64,000 bases of DNA, taken from the NCBI GenBank assembly GCA_913777615.1, contig CAJYTK010000011.1, positions 310,001 through 374,000 on the forward strand. The letters run 5' to 3'. Positions 56,958 to 64,000 of this stretch are shown piece after piece; the stretch's first letter is position 1; every line of letters begins with the position of its first letter. Below the pieces are notes generated by a model that saw only the letters and a list, made by a program, of their open reading frames with translations, did no database searches and had not been told where the DNA came from. This DNA is from an uncultured Agrobacterium sp. (GTDB lineage: Bacteria > Pseudomonadota > Alphaproteobacteria > Rhizobiales > Rhizobiaceae). A program made the position numbers and the translations under genes.

Positions 56958-57929
56958 TCAACCGTAATGAATGCGTTTTTCGAGGAAGCGGAATTGCAGG
57001 ACGGTCAGAACGAAAACGACCACCATCAGGATGACGGACTGCGCCGATGAGCCGCCGATATCGTTGCCGCGGAAACCATCGAGAAACACCTTGTAGACAA
57101 GAGTGATCGGGTTATTGGCCGCCTTGTCCTTCACCATCACGTCGATCACGCCGAAGGTGTCGAACAGGGCATAGGTAACGTTGATGATCAGCAGGAAGAA
57201 GGCCGTGGGCGCAAGAAGAGGCATGATCACGGTCCAGAAGCGGCGAAAGCCGGAGCGGCAATCAAGATAGGCCGCTTCGCGCACGGAGACTGGAACACTC
57301 TGGAGACCAGACAGAAAGAAGATGAAGTTATATGGGATCTGCTTCCATACGGAGACGAACACCATAGCGAAGGCCGTGTCGAAATAGTTGACGCCCACCT
57401 GCATGTGCCAGCCGAAGAAGGCTGCAATTTTGACGAAGGGGCCGATATGCTGATCGAAGAACATCATGCCGATCAGGCCCGCGACCGGAGGCGCGATGGC
57501 GTATACCGAAATCAGCAGCGTCTTGTAGGCCGACGCCCCGCGGATCACCGTATCCGCCTTGACCGCGAGCAACAGTCCAATGGCGAGTGAAAACACAGTG
57601 ACGAGGATGGTAAAGATGCCGGTGAATTTGGCGATGTTCAGATACTCCGCGCTGAACAGCGCGTCGGAGTAGTTCGAAAGCCCGACGAATGTCGATCCGA
57701 AACCGAACGGGTCCTCGATGTAAAAAGAGGACTGCACCGCCTGCACGGACGGCCAATAGAAGAAAACGAAAATGACCAGGAGTTGCGGCGCCAAAAAGAG
57801 GTAAGGCAGTAGCGACGAGGAAAATTGGACGCGCTTGGCCGTCTCGGTCGCTACGACCGGCTTTTTTGCTTTTGCAACAGGACCGGGGAGCGCCTGTGTA
57901 GCGCTCGGTTGGATGGGAGCGTAGGTCAC
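56958..57929 (-). CDS. ugpA: UgpA, glycerol-3-phosphate ABC transporter permease
   Basis: The protein has 323 residues of the MalF/UgpA type. A cytoplasmic lead of about 45 residues (VTYAPIQPSATQALPGPV) precedes six membrane helices; the coupling region is VPVSVREAAYLDCRSGFRRFWTVIMPLLAP. The GTG at 57929 is chosen because AAGAAGG sits at proper distance and the lead is rhizobial UgpA-like; the frame is open to 58028 but that part is not protein-like. Confidence 0.88.
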   Translation of the reverse strand: MTYAPIQPSATQALPGPVAKAKKPVVATETAKRVQFSSSLLPYLFLAPQLLVIFVFFYWPSVQAVQSSFYIEDPFGFGSTFVGLSNYSDALFSAEYLNIAKFTGIFTILVTVFSLAIGLLLAVKADTVIRGASAYKTLLISVYAIAPPVAGLIGMMFFDQHIGPFVKIAAFFGWHMQVGVNYFDTAFAMVFVSVWKQIPYNFIFFLSGLQSVPVSVREAAYLDCRSGFRRFWTVIMPLLAPTAFFLLIINVTYALFDTFGVIDVMVKDKAANNPITLVYKVFLDGFRGNDIGGSSAQSVILMVVVFVLTVLQFRFLEKRIHYG

Positions 57930-58115
57930 GTTCGCAAACCTTCTTTGGTTATGGCCGGACTTCAACAAACAGGTCGGCCCGCGAATTTGGCAAAAAGCGC
58001 TGTAGTCTCGGGTTTCTGTCACCTCCATCCCACCCGCGATAACGAGTATGCCGGTCGGTGCTCGGGTCAGGTCCCCGAATAACTGAGGTTTTGACGCTTT
58101 CTAAAACACTGGAAC

Positions 58116-58144
58116 GGGCCTCTCCTCGCGATGAGGAAAGGCCC
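58116..58144 (-). other. Intercistronic hairpin between ugpB and ugpA
   Basis: GGGCC...GGCCC with inner CCTC/GAGG pairs forms a stable stem 23 bases after the ugpB stop on the minus strand. Stems here are known in many ABC operons to raise binding-protein mRNA above permease mRNA; that use is inferred here. Confidence 0.65.
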
Positions 58145-58166
58145 ATCCAGCGCATGGCTTGAGTGA

Positions 58167-59465
58167 TCAGCCAGCGGTTTTGGCGAAACGGGCCAGAAGG
58201 TCGTTGCCTTCCTTCTCAATGATGTTGAAGGCGTCCTTCACGGAAACTTCGCCGGAGAAGATACGGCCATATTCACGTTCCATAATGGCGCGGATCTGCG
58301 GGTAAAAGCCGAGGCGATAACCCTTGGACCACTCGCCGCCTGGAAGCGACAGCTGCTTGATGCCGACTTCGGCAACAGGCTGCTTCTCGTAATAGCCTTC
58401 CTTCTTTGCCAGCTCATAAGCTGCCTTGGTGATGGCCACGTAGCCGGTTGCTTCATGGTAGAACTTCTGAATTTCAGGCGAAGTCAGGAACTGGAAGAAG
58501 TCGGCCACGCACTTATTTTCAGCTTCAGGCTTACCGGACATGGCAAACAGGGCTGCGCCGCCGATGAAGGAGTTGGTGCCAGCGCCCTTGATTGCGCCCC
58601 AGTAGGGCAAGAACGTTGCCGAGAAAGGCATCTGCGCCGTCTTCTGCAGACCGCCAAAGGAACCGGACGAACCGATCCAGAGAGCGACCTTGTTTTCTTC
58701 GAACGGCTTCTGGTTGTCGTTCCAGCCGGCACCGTAATAAGCGAAGTAACCCTGATCCTTCCAGGACTTCAGCTTTTCGAACATCATGATCAGGTTCGGG
58801 TCGGTGACCTTGAGCTTGGTATCGACGACGCTGTCATAGCCATTGTTGTTGGTGGCGAACTGGATGTTGTTGCGCGAGAAGAAGTTTTCGGTGAACTCCC
58901 AGGTCAGCTGCGACTGGACGAGCGGGATGAAGCCGGCTTCCTTGAGCTTTGGCGCAATCGCTTCGAACTCTTCCCAGGTCTTTGGCGCCTCGACACCGGC
59001 CTTCTTCAGGGCGTCGGTATTGATGTACATGATCGGAGCGGAAGAGTTGAACGGCATGCCGACGAACTTTCCGTCGGTTGCTGCATAGAAATAGCGAACG
59101 CCAGGGATGAAGGCTTCGCGATCAAACGTGTAGCCTGCCTTGGTGATGATGTCTTCCGCCGGGACTACAGCGCCCTTGGCGTTGATGATGGTTGCAGCAC
59201 CGGCATCGAAAACCTGAAGAATGTTCGGCTGTTCGCCGGAGCGGAAGGCAGCGATACCGCTGGCCAGCGCTTCTTCGTAAGATCCTTTGGAAACGGGCGT
59301 CAACGAGCAGGCGCTCTGTGCGGCATTGAACTTCTGCGCGACCTCATTGATGACTTCGCCATTACGGCCACCCATGCCATGCCAGAAGGTGATGTTGGTT
59401 GCCGCCATGGAAGACGTTGCGGAAACGCTGAAGGCCATAACGGCCATTGAAATTTTCTTGATCAT
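58167..59465 (-). CDS. ugpB: UgpB, glycerol-3-phosphate-binding periplasmic protein
   Basis: The protein has 432 residues. A signal peptide covers about residues 1-21 (ending SSMA), and the family hallmark ITFWHGMGGRNGEVINEVAQKFN comes at the mature N-terminus, followed by SYEEALASGIAAFRSGEQPNILQVFDAGAATI and SLPGGEWSKGYRLGFYPQIR. It binds sn-glycerol-3-phosphate (or its diesters) for UgpAEC. A Pho-box-like site 65 bases upstream suggests induction under phosphate limitation. Confidence 0.92.
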   Translation of the reverse strand: MIKKISMAVMAFSVSATSSMAATNITFWHGMGGRNGEVINEVAQKFNAAQSACSLTPVSKGSYEEALASGIAAFRSGEQPNILQVFDAGAATIINAKGAVVPAEDIITKAGYTFDREAFIPGVRYFYAATDGKFVGMPFNSSAPIMYINTDALKKAGVEAPKTWEEFEAIAPKLKEAGFIPLVQSQLTWEFTENFFSRNNIQFATNNNGYDSVVDTKLKVTDPNLIMMFEKLKSWKDQGYFAYYGAGWNDNQKPFEENKVALWIGSSGSFGGLQKTAQMPFSATFLPYWGAIKGAGTNSFIGGAALFAMSGKPEAENKCVADFFQFLTSPEIQKFYHEATGYVAITKAAYELAKKEGYYEKQPVAEVGIKQLSLPGGEWSKGYRLGFYPQIRAIMEREYGRIFSGEVSVKDAFNIIEKEGNDLLARFAKTAG

Positions 59466-59529
59466 CTTTTCGATCCTCTACCGCCCTTGCTGGGTGAGGA
59501 TGCGAATAGGGGCCTTCCATGACGCGAAT

Positions 59530-59547
59530 TTTACAGTTTCATTTCAG
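59530..59547 (-). promoter_or_regulatory. Pho-box-like site upstream of ugpB
   Basis: On the minus strand CTGAAAT-N4-CTGTAAA follows the PhoB box pattern CTGTCAT-N4-CTGTCAT, with five of seven matches in each half. It lies 65 bases upstream of ugpB, a gene that belongs to the Pho regulon in related bacteria. Confidence 0.6.
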
Positions 59548-59607
59548 ATTTGTTACGAAAAGCCGATGATGATTGTGCTTCAGCAACCAGCAGCCACCTG
59601 AGGTAGA

Positions 59608-60162
59608 TCATTGCCGACCTGTCGGGCGAGCGGGGTTGCCGGCAACGATGTCACCGGCTACCACGCTCTTCGTCACGACCGCGCCCGCCCCGACAATCGC
59701 ACCCTCGCCAATGGTTATACCGGGCAGAATGATGGCGCCGCCGCCGATCCAGACATCCTTGCCGATCGTGACCGGCCTTGCTCTCTCGATACCCTGCCCG
59801 CGCAGAGTGACATCGCGGTGGTGATCCGCGCAGTAGATGTGGACGCCGGGACCGAGCATCGAGCCGGTGCCGATGTCGACGGAAGCGGAATCTAGGATTG
59901 TACAGCCTGCGTTGAGATAGACCCTCTCCCCGAGGCTGATATTGAAACCGTAGCTGCAATGAAATGGCGCTTCGATGAAGGCACTTCCGCTAGCCGACTG
60001 CAAAAGCGCAAGCAGCATGGGCGCTATTGCCCCGCGCTCGTCGGGTGGCAGGGTGTTGTGCTGATGAACGGCGACGCGGGCTTTCATGCGCAAGTTCCCT
60101 AATGCACTGTCGAGACAGCTGTACCAATCACCAGCCGCCATCTTTTCGCGTTCACTCGACAT
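59608..60162 (-). CDS. Maltose O-acetyltransferase family protein (hexapeptide-repeat)
   Basis: The protein has 184 residues: an N-terminal MAC domain (EREKMAAGDWYSCLDSALGNLRMKARVAVHQHNTL) and a left-handed beta-helix of hexapeptide repeats with the catalytic-His region IYCADHHRDV and VWIGGGAIILPGITIGEGAIVGAGAVVTKSV. It probably transfers acetyl from acetyl-CoA to a sugar or nodulation-factor-like glycan (NodL/LacA family). AGAGGATA precedes the ATG; the longer open frame upstream belongs to yraN sequence. Confidence 0.9.
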   Translation of the reverse strand: MSSEREKMAAGDWYSCLDSALGNLRMKARVAVHQHNTLPPDERGAIAPMLLALLQSASGSAFIEAPFHCSYGFNISLGERVYLNAGCTILDSASVDIGTGSMLGPGVHIYCADHHRDVTLRGQGIERARPVTIGKDVWIGGGAIILPGITIGEGAIVGAGAVVTKSVVAGDIVAGNPARPTGRQ

Positions 60163-60173
60163 GGACGTATCCT

Positions 60174-60542
60174 CTAAAAGGCATCGATGAAATGAACCGG
60201 TAGCCGCCGTGGAAGAACAGCAACAATATCGAAGCGAAGAGAAAGACGATGGGAATCGCGGCGTCGGCTCAGCCAAAGATCCGCGGCGGCCCGAATCCGC
60301 CTCTGCGAGCTCGCACCGACAGCATCCACCGCACCCTTTTCCAGCTTGCGGGCCTTCACCTCGATGAAGGCGATCACATCCTTTCGCCGGGCGATCAGAT
60401 CGATCTCGCCGAGCGGGGTGCGATATCGAAGCGCCAGAATGCGATAGCCTTTCAGCATGAGATAGAGTGCTGCCCAATACTCGGCGGCATGACCGCGCTT
60501 TTCGGCCCGGCGTCGTTTCACATGCCGCGCATCAGCCGCCAT
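60174..60542 (-). CDS. YraN-family (UPF0102) endonuclease-like protein
   Basis: The protein has 122 residues with the UPF0102 core [50 protein letters not shown]. This core has the restriction-endonuclease-like D...ExK pattern (E..IDLIAR...FIEVK). The cellular role is unproved, perhaps DNA repair or recombination. It overlaps the rsmI stop by 11 bases, the usual neighbour in alphaproteobacteria. Confidence 0.9.
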   Translation of the reverse strand: MAADARHVKRRRAEKRGHAAEYWAALYLMLKGYRILALRYRTPLGEIDLIARRKDVIAFIEVKARKLEKGAVDAVGASSQRRIRAAADLWLSRRRDSHRLSLRFDIVAVLPRRLPVHFIDAF

Positions 60543-61428
60543 TGCTGTCCTTCATGTCCAGGAGCCGCTGATAGAGTTCCTTGCGCGGCAAGCCGGTCAG
60601 CTTCGACGCCTCGGCTGCAGCCCTGGCCGCCGGCATGGTGGACACCAGATCCTTCAACAGTTTTTCGACATCCTCAATATCGGGTATCTCGTCATAGGAT
60701 GGCGGCTCAACGAGGAGCACGATCTCACCCTTCACGGTGCGGTCTTCGTCATAATATTCCGCAAGCTCGCCCAAAGTCCCGCGACGAAACTCCTCGAATG
60801 TCTTGGTCAGTTCGCGACAAACGACTGCGCGACGCTCGCGACCAAGCACCTCCGCCGCGACACGAACGGATGCGCCGATGCGGTGCGGAGATTCGAAGAA
60901 GATCAAGGTTGCCGGAATTTTTGAAAGCTCGGCCAAGCGGTCGCGCTTGCCGCGATCCTTGACCGGCAGGAAGCCAGCGAACAAGAAGGAATCGCTCGGC
61001 ATGCCCGATCCGACGAGAGCAGCAAGCGGCGCAGACGCGCCAGGGATCGGCACGACGCGATAACCGGCTTCGAGCGCCAACTGTCCAAGCCGATATCCGG
61101 GATCTGAAACGAGCGGCGTTCCAGCATCCGACACCAGCGCCACCGACTTTCCGGCCTCCAGAGCCGCGATCAGCTTTGGCCCCGCCTCTTGCGCATTATG
61201 CTCATGATAGGCATAGGGCCGATTGCGGATTCCATACCGTTCCAGAAGAATGCGGGTGACGCGCGTGTCTTCGCAGGCGAGAACGTCGGCCGCACTCAGG
61301 GTTTCCAGCGCACGCAGAGTAATGTCACCCAGATTGCCAATAGGCGTGGCAACAAGATAGAGAGCATTCTCCAATGGCCGCGCCGGAACCGAAACGCCGG
61401 CGATACGGAAGCTCTTGCCCGAAGGCAT
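60532..61428 (-). CDS. rsmI: RsmI, 16S rRNA 2'-O-methyltransferase (C1402)
   Basis: The protein has 298 residues from the ATG at 61428. It is a tetrapyrrole-methylase-fold enzyme with [23 protein letters not shown] near the start, [16 protein letters not shown], and [18 protein letters not shown]. It uses SAM to methylate the ribose of C1402 in 16S rRNA. The frame is open to a TTG at 61473 (313 residues) with a GTG between; ribosome sites are weak for all three, so the start is uncertain. It forms an operon with yraN. Confidence 0.9.
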   Translation of the reverse strand: MPSGKSFRIAGVSVPARPLENALYLVATPIGNLGDITLRALETLSAADVLACEDTRVTRILLERYGIRNRPYAYHEHNAQEAGPKLIAALEAGKSVALVSDAGTPLVSDPGYRLGQLALEAGYRVVPIPGASAPLAALVGSGMPSDSFLFAGFLPVKDRGKRDRLAELSKIPATLIFFESPHRIGASVRVAAEVLGRERRAVVCRELTKTFEEFRRGTLGELAEYYDEDRTVKGEIVLLVEPPSYDEIPDIEDVEKLLKDLVSTMPAARAAAEASKLTGLPRKELYQRLLDMKDSNGG

Positions 61429-61720
61429 GTCCGTCTGGTCATCTATCGTTTCGTCTGCCACGGCCAGTTCCAATCCATTCCGGTATTCTCTTTAAGCACT
61501 TATGGGCAATAGGCGGCGGCGGAACAAGCTCAAGATGTCACTCTTATCTGTGGATCACGAGCGATAGCGCTGAATTGGAACTGCGCGCGCATCCTCGCCT
61601 CTTGCATTTTGCACGATAACTCTGCCATTTTGCCTGTCCCATTGTCCGGCATCAGGCCGGGAAAGACTATCTTGCCGATCCGGCGCCGCCGGATCGCAAC
61701 GGTTGAAAGCGGTAGCGTCC

Positions 61721-62839
61721 ATGCGTATTACTCTCGAGCGGTCCAACCTTTTGAAGTCGCTGAACCACGTGCATCGTGTGGTTGAACGGCGCAACACCAT
61801 CCCGATCCTGTCAAACGTTCTGCTGCGCGCATCCGGCGCCAATCTGGACATGAAGGCGACCGACCTTGACCTCGAAGTCACGGAAGCAACGCCCGCCATG
61901 GTGGAGCAGGCTGGCGCCACAACGGTCCCGGCACATCTGCTTTATGAAATCGTCCGCAAACTTCCGGATGGTTCGGAGGTGCTTTTGGCTACCAACCCCG
62001 ATGGCTCTTCGATGACGGTGGCGTCAGGACGCTCGAAGTTCTCGCTTCAGTGCCTGCCGGAGGCGGATTTCCCAGACCTGACCGCTGGCACGTTCACACA
62101 TAGCTTCAAGCTGAAGGCGACCGATCTCAAGATGCTGATCGATCGCACGCAGTTTGCCATTTCGACCGAAGAAACACGCTACTACCTCAACGGCATCTTC
62201 TTCCACACGATCGAAAGCGGCGGCGATCTGAAGCTGCGCGCAGTCGCGACCGACGGCCACCGCCTGGCGCGTGCAGACGTGGATGCGCCTTCGGGTTCTG
62301 AAGGCATGCCGGGCATCATCATTCCGCGCAAGACTGTGGGCGAGTTGCAAAAGCTCGTCGACAATCCTGAGCTTGAAGTCGCAGTCGAAGTGTCCGACGC
62401 CAAGATCCGCCTGACCATCGGCGATATCGTCATGACCTCGAAGCTCATCGACGGTACCTTCCCGGACTACCAGCGCGTGATCCCGACCGGAAACGACAAG
62501 GAAATGCGCGTCGATTGCAGCAGTTTTGCCAAGGCTGTAGACCGCGTCTCGACCATTTCGTCGGAACGTGGACGTGCGGTCAAGCTCGCCTTGACCGATG
62601 GACAACTTACGCTGACCGTCAACAACCCGGATTCGGGAAGTGCTACGGAAGAAGTGGCCGTTGGCTACGAAAACGATCCGATGGAAATTGGCTTCAACGC
62701 CAAGTATCTCCTTGACATCACAGCGCAATTATCCGGCGAAGATGCAATTTTCCTGCTGGCTGACGCTGGCTCTCCCACGCTGGTGCGAGACACTGCGGGA
62801 GACGACGCGCTCTATGTCCTGATGCCGATGCGCGTCTAA
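61721..62839 (+). CDS. dnaN: DnaN, DNA polymerase III beta sliding clamp
   Basis: The protein has 372 residues, the typical alphaproteobacterial length, with three clamp domains (MRITLERSNLLKSLNHVHRVVERRNTIPILSNVLLRA; then AISTEETRYYLNGIFFH; C-terminus DALYVLMPMRV). It encircles DNA and holds the replicative polymerase. The ATG at 61721 gives the conserved start; a TTG six codons earlier is not used. It is not next to dnaA here, as is common in Rhizobiaceae. Confidence 0.97.
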   Translation: MRITLERSNLLKSLNHVHRVVERRNTIPILSNVLLRASGANLDMKATDLDLEVTEATPAMVEQAGATTVPAHLLYEIVRKLPDGSEVLLATNPDGSSMTVASGRSKFSLQCLPEADFPDLTAGTFTHSFKLKATDLKMLIDRTQFAISTEETRYYLNGIFFHTIESGGDLKLRAVATDGHRLARADVDAPSGSEGMPGIIIPRKTVGELQKLVDNPELEVAVEVSDAKIRLTIGDIVMTSKLIDGTFPDYQRVIPTGNDKEMRVDCSSFAKAVDRVSTISSERGRAVKLALTDGQLTLTVNNPDSGSATEEVAVGYENDPMEIGFNAKYLLDITAQLSGEDAIFLLADAGSPTLVRDTAGDDALYVLMPMRV

Positions 62840-62856
62840 GACGACAATCCTGAATG

Positions 62857-62887
62857 AAGCCGGCGGAATTTTCCTCCGGCTTTTTTT
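62857..62887 (+). terminator. Intrinsic terminator of dnaN
   Basis: GCCGG-C-GGAA and TTCC-T-CCGGC form a stem with one internal mismatch, followed by seven T. It begins 20 bases after the dnaN stop. Confidence 0.9.
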
Positions 62888-63010
62888 GGCTCTATCGATA
62901 TGAACAATTTTTCCATAAGCGACATTTCCATTTTGATCTGCGTCATGCGAGACAAGATGTCGCCATAGTTTCAACAAATGGTGTTTTGACGACAAATAAG
63001 GGGACAAGAC

Positions 63011-63604
63011 ATGGGACTGAGCCTGAAAGAACGCTTCGGCCGGAAATTCGAGGAAGAAATCCGCTTCTTCAAGGGGATGGTCAATCAGCCGAAAAAAGTC
63101 GGCGCGATCGTCCCGACCTCCGGCATCACCGCACGGAGGATGGCAAGTGTCGTCAACCCTCACTCAGGTCTACCCGTTCTTGAACTTGGACCCGGAACCG
63201 GTGTCATCACTAAAGCCATCCTCGGTCGTGGTCTCAGGCCCGATCAGGTGACGGCGATCGAGTATTCAACGGATTTTTATCAGCAGCTTTTGCGCAGCTA
63301 TCCCGGCGTGAATTTCATCAATGGCGACGCCTTTGACCTGGACAAGACGCTTGGCGACGAGAAGGACCAGATGTTCGACTGCGTGATTTCCGCCGTTCCC
63401 ATGCTGAACTTTCCGATGGCTGCCAGAATCAAGCTTCTGGACGAACTGCTGAACCGCATTCCATCCGGTCGCCCCGTCGTGCAGATTTCCTACGGCCCGG
63501 TTTCACCGATTGTCGCGCAGCCTCACCTCTACCATATCCGCCATTTTGACTTTGTCGTGCGCAACATTCCGCCAGCGCAATTGTGGACCTATACCCGCAC
63601 CTAG
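63011..63604 (+). CDS. pmtA: PmtA, phosphatidylethanolamine N-methyltransferase (Sinorhizobium type)
   Basis: The protein has 197 residues with SAM-binding motif I VLELGPGTG at 56-64. An N-terminal amphipathic stretch (KERFGRKFEEEIRFFKGMV) is proposed to bring such enzymes to the membrane. It makes phosphatidylcholine by three methylations of phosphatidylethanolamine, a pathway important for symbiosis and virulence in this group. The sequence resembles rRNA adenine dimethylases in its fold. AAGGGGACA precedes the ATG. A phosphatase gene follows 15 bases later. Confidence 0.9.
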   Translation: MGLSLKERFGRKFEEEIRFFKGMVNQPKKVGAIVPTSGITARRMASVVNPHSGLPVLELGPGTGVITKAILGRGLRPDQVTAIEYSTDFYQQLLRSYPGVNFINGDAFDLDKTLGDEKDQMFDCVISAVPMLNFPMAARIKLLDELLNRIPSGRPVVQISYGPVSPIVAQPHLYHIRHFDFVVRNIPPAQLWTYTRT

Positions 63605-63619
63605 TCTAACGTCGGTGCC

Positions 63620-64000
63620 ATGTACGCACTTTACATCACCCACCCGCAGGTCCGCATCGATCCGAAAGTTCCCGTTCCGGAATGGGGACTATCGGACATA
63701 GGAGCAGAGCGAGCCCGAAGAGCTTTCTCGCAGCCTTGGGTCCGAGACTTGCGCCGAATTGTCAGCAGCACCGAAACCAAAGCGATCGAGACTGCACAAT
63801 ATCTTGGCCGCACCAGCGGTCTTGACGTTGAACACGTTGAGGCGATCTACGAAAACGATCGCAGCGCGACCGGTTTTCTTCCGCCCGACCTCTTCGAGAA
63901 GGCCGCCGATTGGTTCTTCGCCCATCCGCATGCTAGCTACAAAGGCTGGGAAACCGCGGCTGACGCGCAGGCCCGCATCGTAAAAGCTGTCGAGACGGTG
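63620..64000 (+). CDS. Histidine-phosphatase family protein (partial, runs off the window)
   Basis: The first 127 codons are present. The start reads MYALYITHPQVRIDPKVPVPEWGLSDIGAERARRAF, where the classical RHG phosphohistidine motif of the phosphoglycerate-mutase superfamily is replaced by ITHPQ with the His kept. The later IVSSTETKAIETAQYL matches the usual Ser-Ser/Thr-Glu segment, and a Glu lies in HVEAIYENDRSATG. The substrate is unknown. It sits directly after pmtA. Confidence 0.82.
   Translation, partial: MYALYITHPQVRIDPKVPVPEWGLSDIGAERARRAFSQPWVRDLRRIVSSTETKAIETAQYLGRTSGLDVEHVEAIYENDRSATGFLPPDLFEKAADWFFAHPHASYKGWETAADAQARIVKAVETV

Overview
The window looks like chromosomal DNA of a Rhizobiaceae alphaproteobacterium in the Agrobacterium/Rhizobium/Sinorhizobium group. 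The grounds are GC-rich coding DNA, an unusually high density of ABC uptake systems, dctA divergent from dctBD with a sigma-54 promoter, an inositol cluster of the iolR-iolCDEB type with iolC fused to a DUF2090 domain, an agp/agaL alpha-galactoside operon, the Sinorhizobium-type phospholipid methyltransferase PmtA, and an orphan EcfG-like sigma factor. No phage, insertion sequence or CRISPR array was seen. The species cannot be fixed from the sequence alone.

Layout. 0-4 kb: a polyamine/ferric-type ABC importer (end of the ATPase, Tat-exported binding protein, two permeases) followed by an Asp/Glu/hydantoin racemase. 4.1-4.6 kb: a small secreted BA14K-like protein. 4.7-9.5 kb: dctD and dctB facing away from dctA, with a textbook sigma-54 promoter and upstream activator sites between them. 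9.6-10 kb: a half-size EamA transporter. 10.1-13.7 kb: propionyl-CoA carboxylase pccB-pccA. 13.7-26 kb: inositol utilisation, with iolR, iolC, iolD, iolE, iolB and a second Gfo/Idh dehydrogenase on the plus strand, then a ribose-type ABC importer and iolG on the minus strand. Palindromes of the GAA-N6-TTC type sit upstream of iolR, iolG and the sugar-binding protein.

26-30 kb is a regulatory, accessory-looking stretch: a small stress-type protein, two Crp/Fnr-like regulators, a secreted glycine-rich repeat protein and an EcfG-like ECF sigma factor. 30.1-34 kb: a DMT exporter and an iron-siderophore-type ABC importer. 34.2-35.5 kb: a compact operon of unknown function (secreted protein, OmpA-like protein, zinc-ribbon membrane protein). 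35.7-45.7 kb: the alpha-galactoside operon agaL1-agpABCD-agaL2 with the divergent AraC regulator agpT. 45.8-46.1 kb: a decayed EAL-domain gene. 46.1-50.4 kb: housekeeping genes (D,D-carboxypeptidase, two duplicated tRNA-Gly genes, a tRNA-editing protein, a thioredoxin/TPR protein, a LON-domain protein, a Trm112-like protein). 50.8 kb: a small acidic protein gene preceded by a perfect EcfG-type promoter. 51.2-53.7 kb: a chemoreceptor. 53.8-54.9 kb: a GNAT/XRE-cupin pair. 55-59.5 kb: ugpBAEC with a Pho-box-like site. 59.6-64 kb: an acetyltransferase, yraN, rsmI, dnaN, pmtA and the start of a histidine phosphatase.

Overall the window is a catabolic and uptake region tuned to plant-derived compounds: dicarboxylates, inositols, galactosides and glycerol-3-phosphate. 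The less ordinary material is the regulator stretch at 26-30 kb, three EcfG-type promoters that link separated small genes into one inferred stress regulon, a structured candidate small RNA at about 24.74-25.01 kb, and the unknown operon at 34.2-35.5 kb. No wholly new multi-gene system can be claimed from sequence alone.
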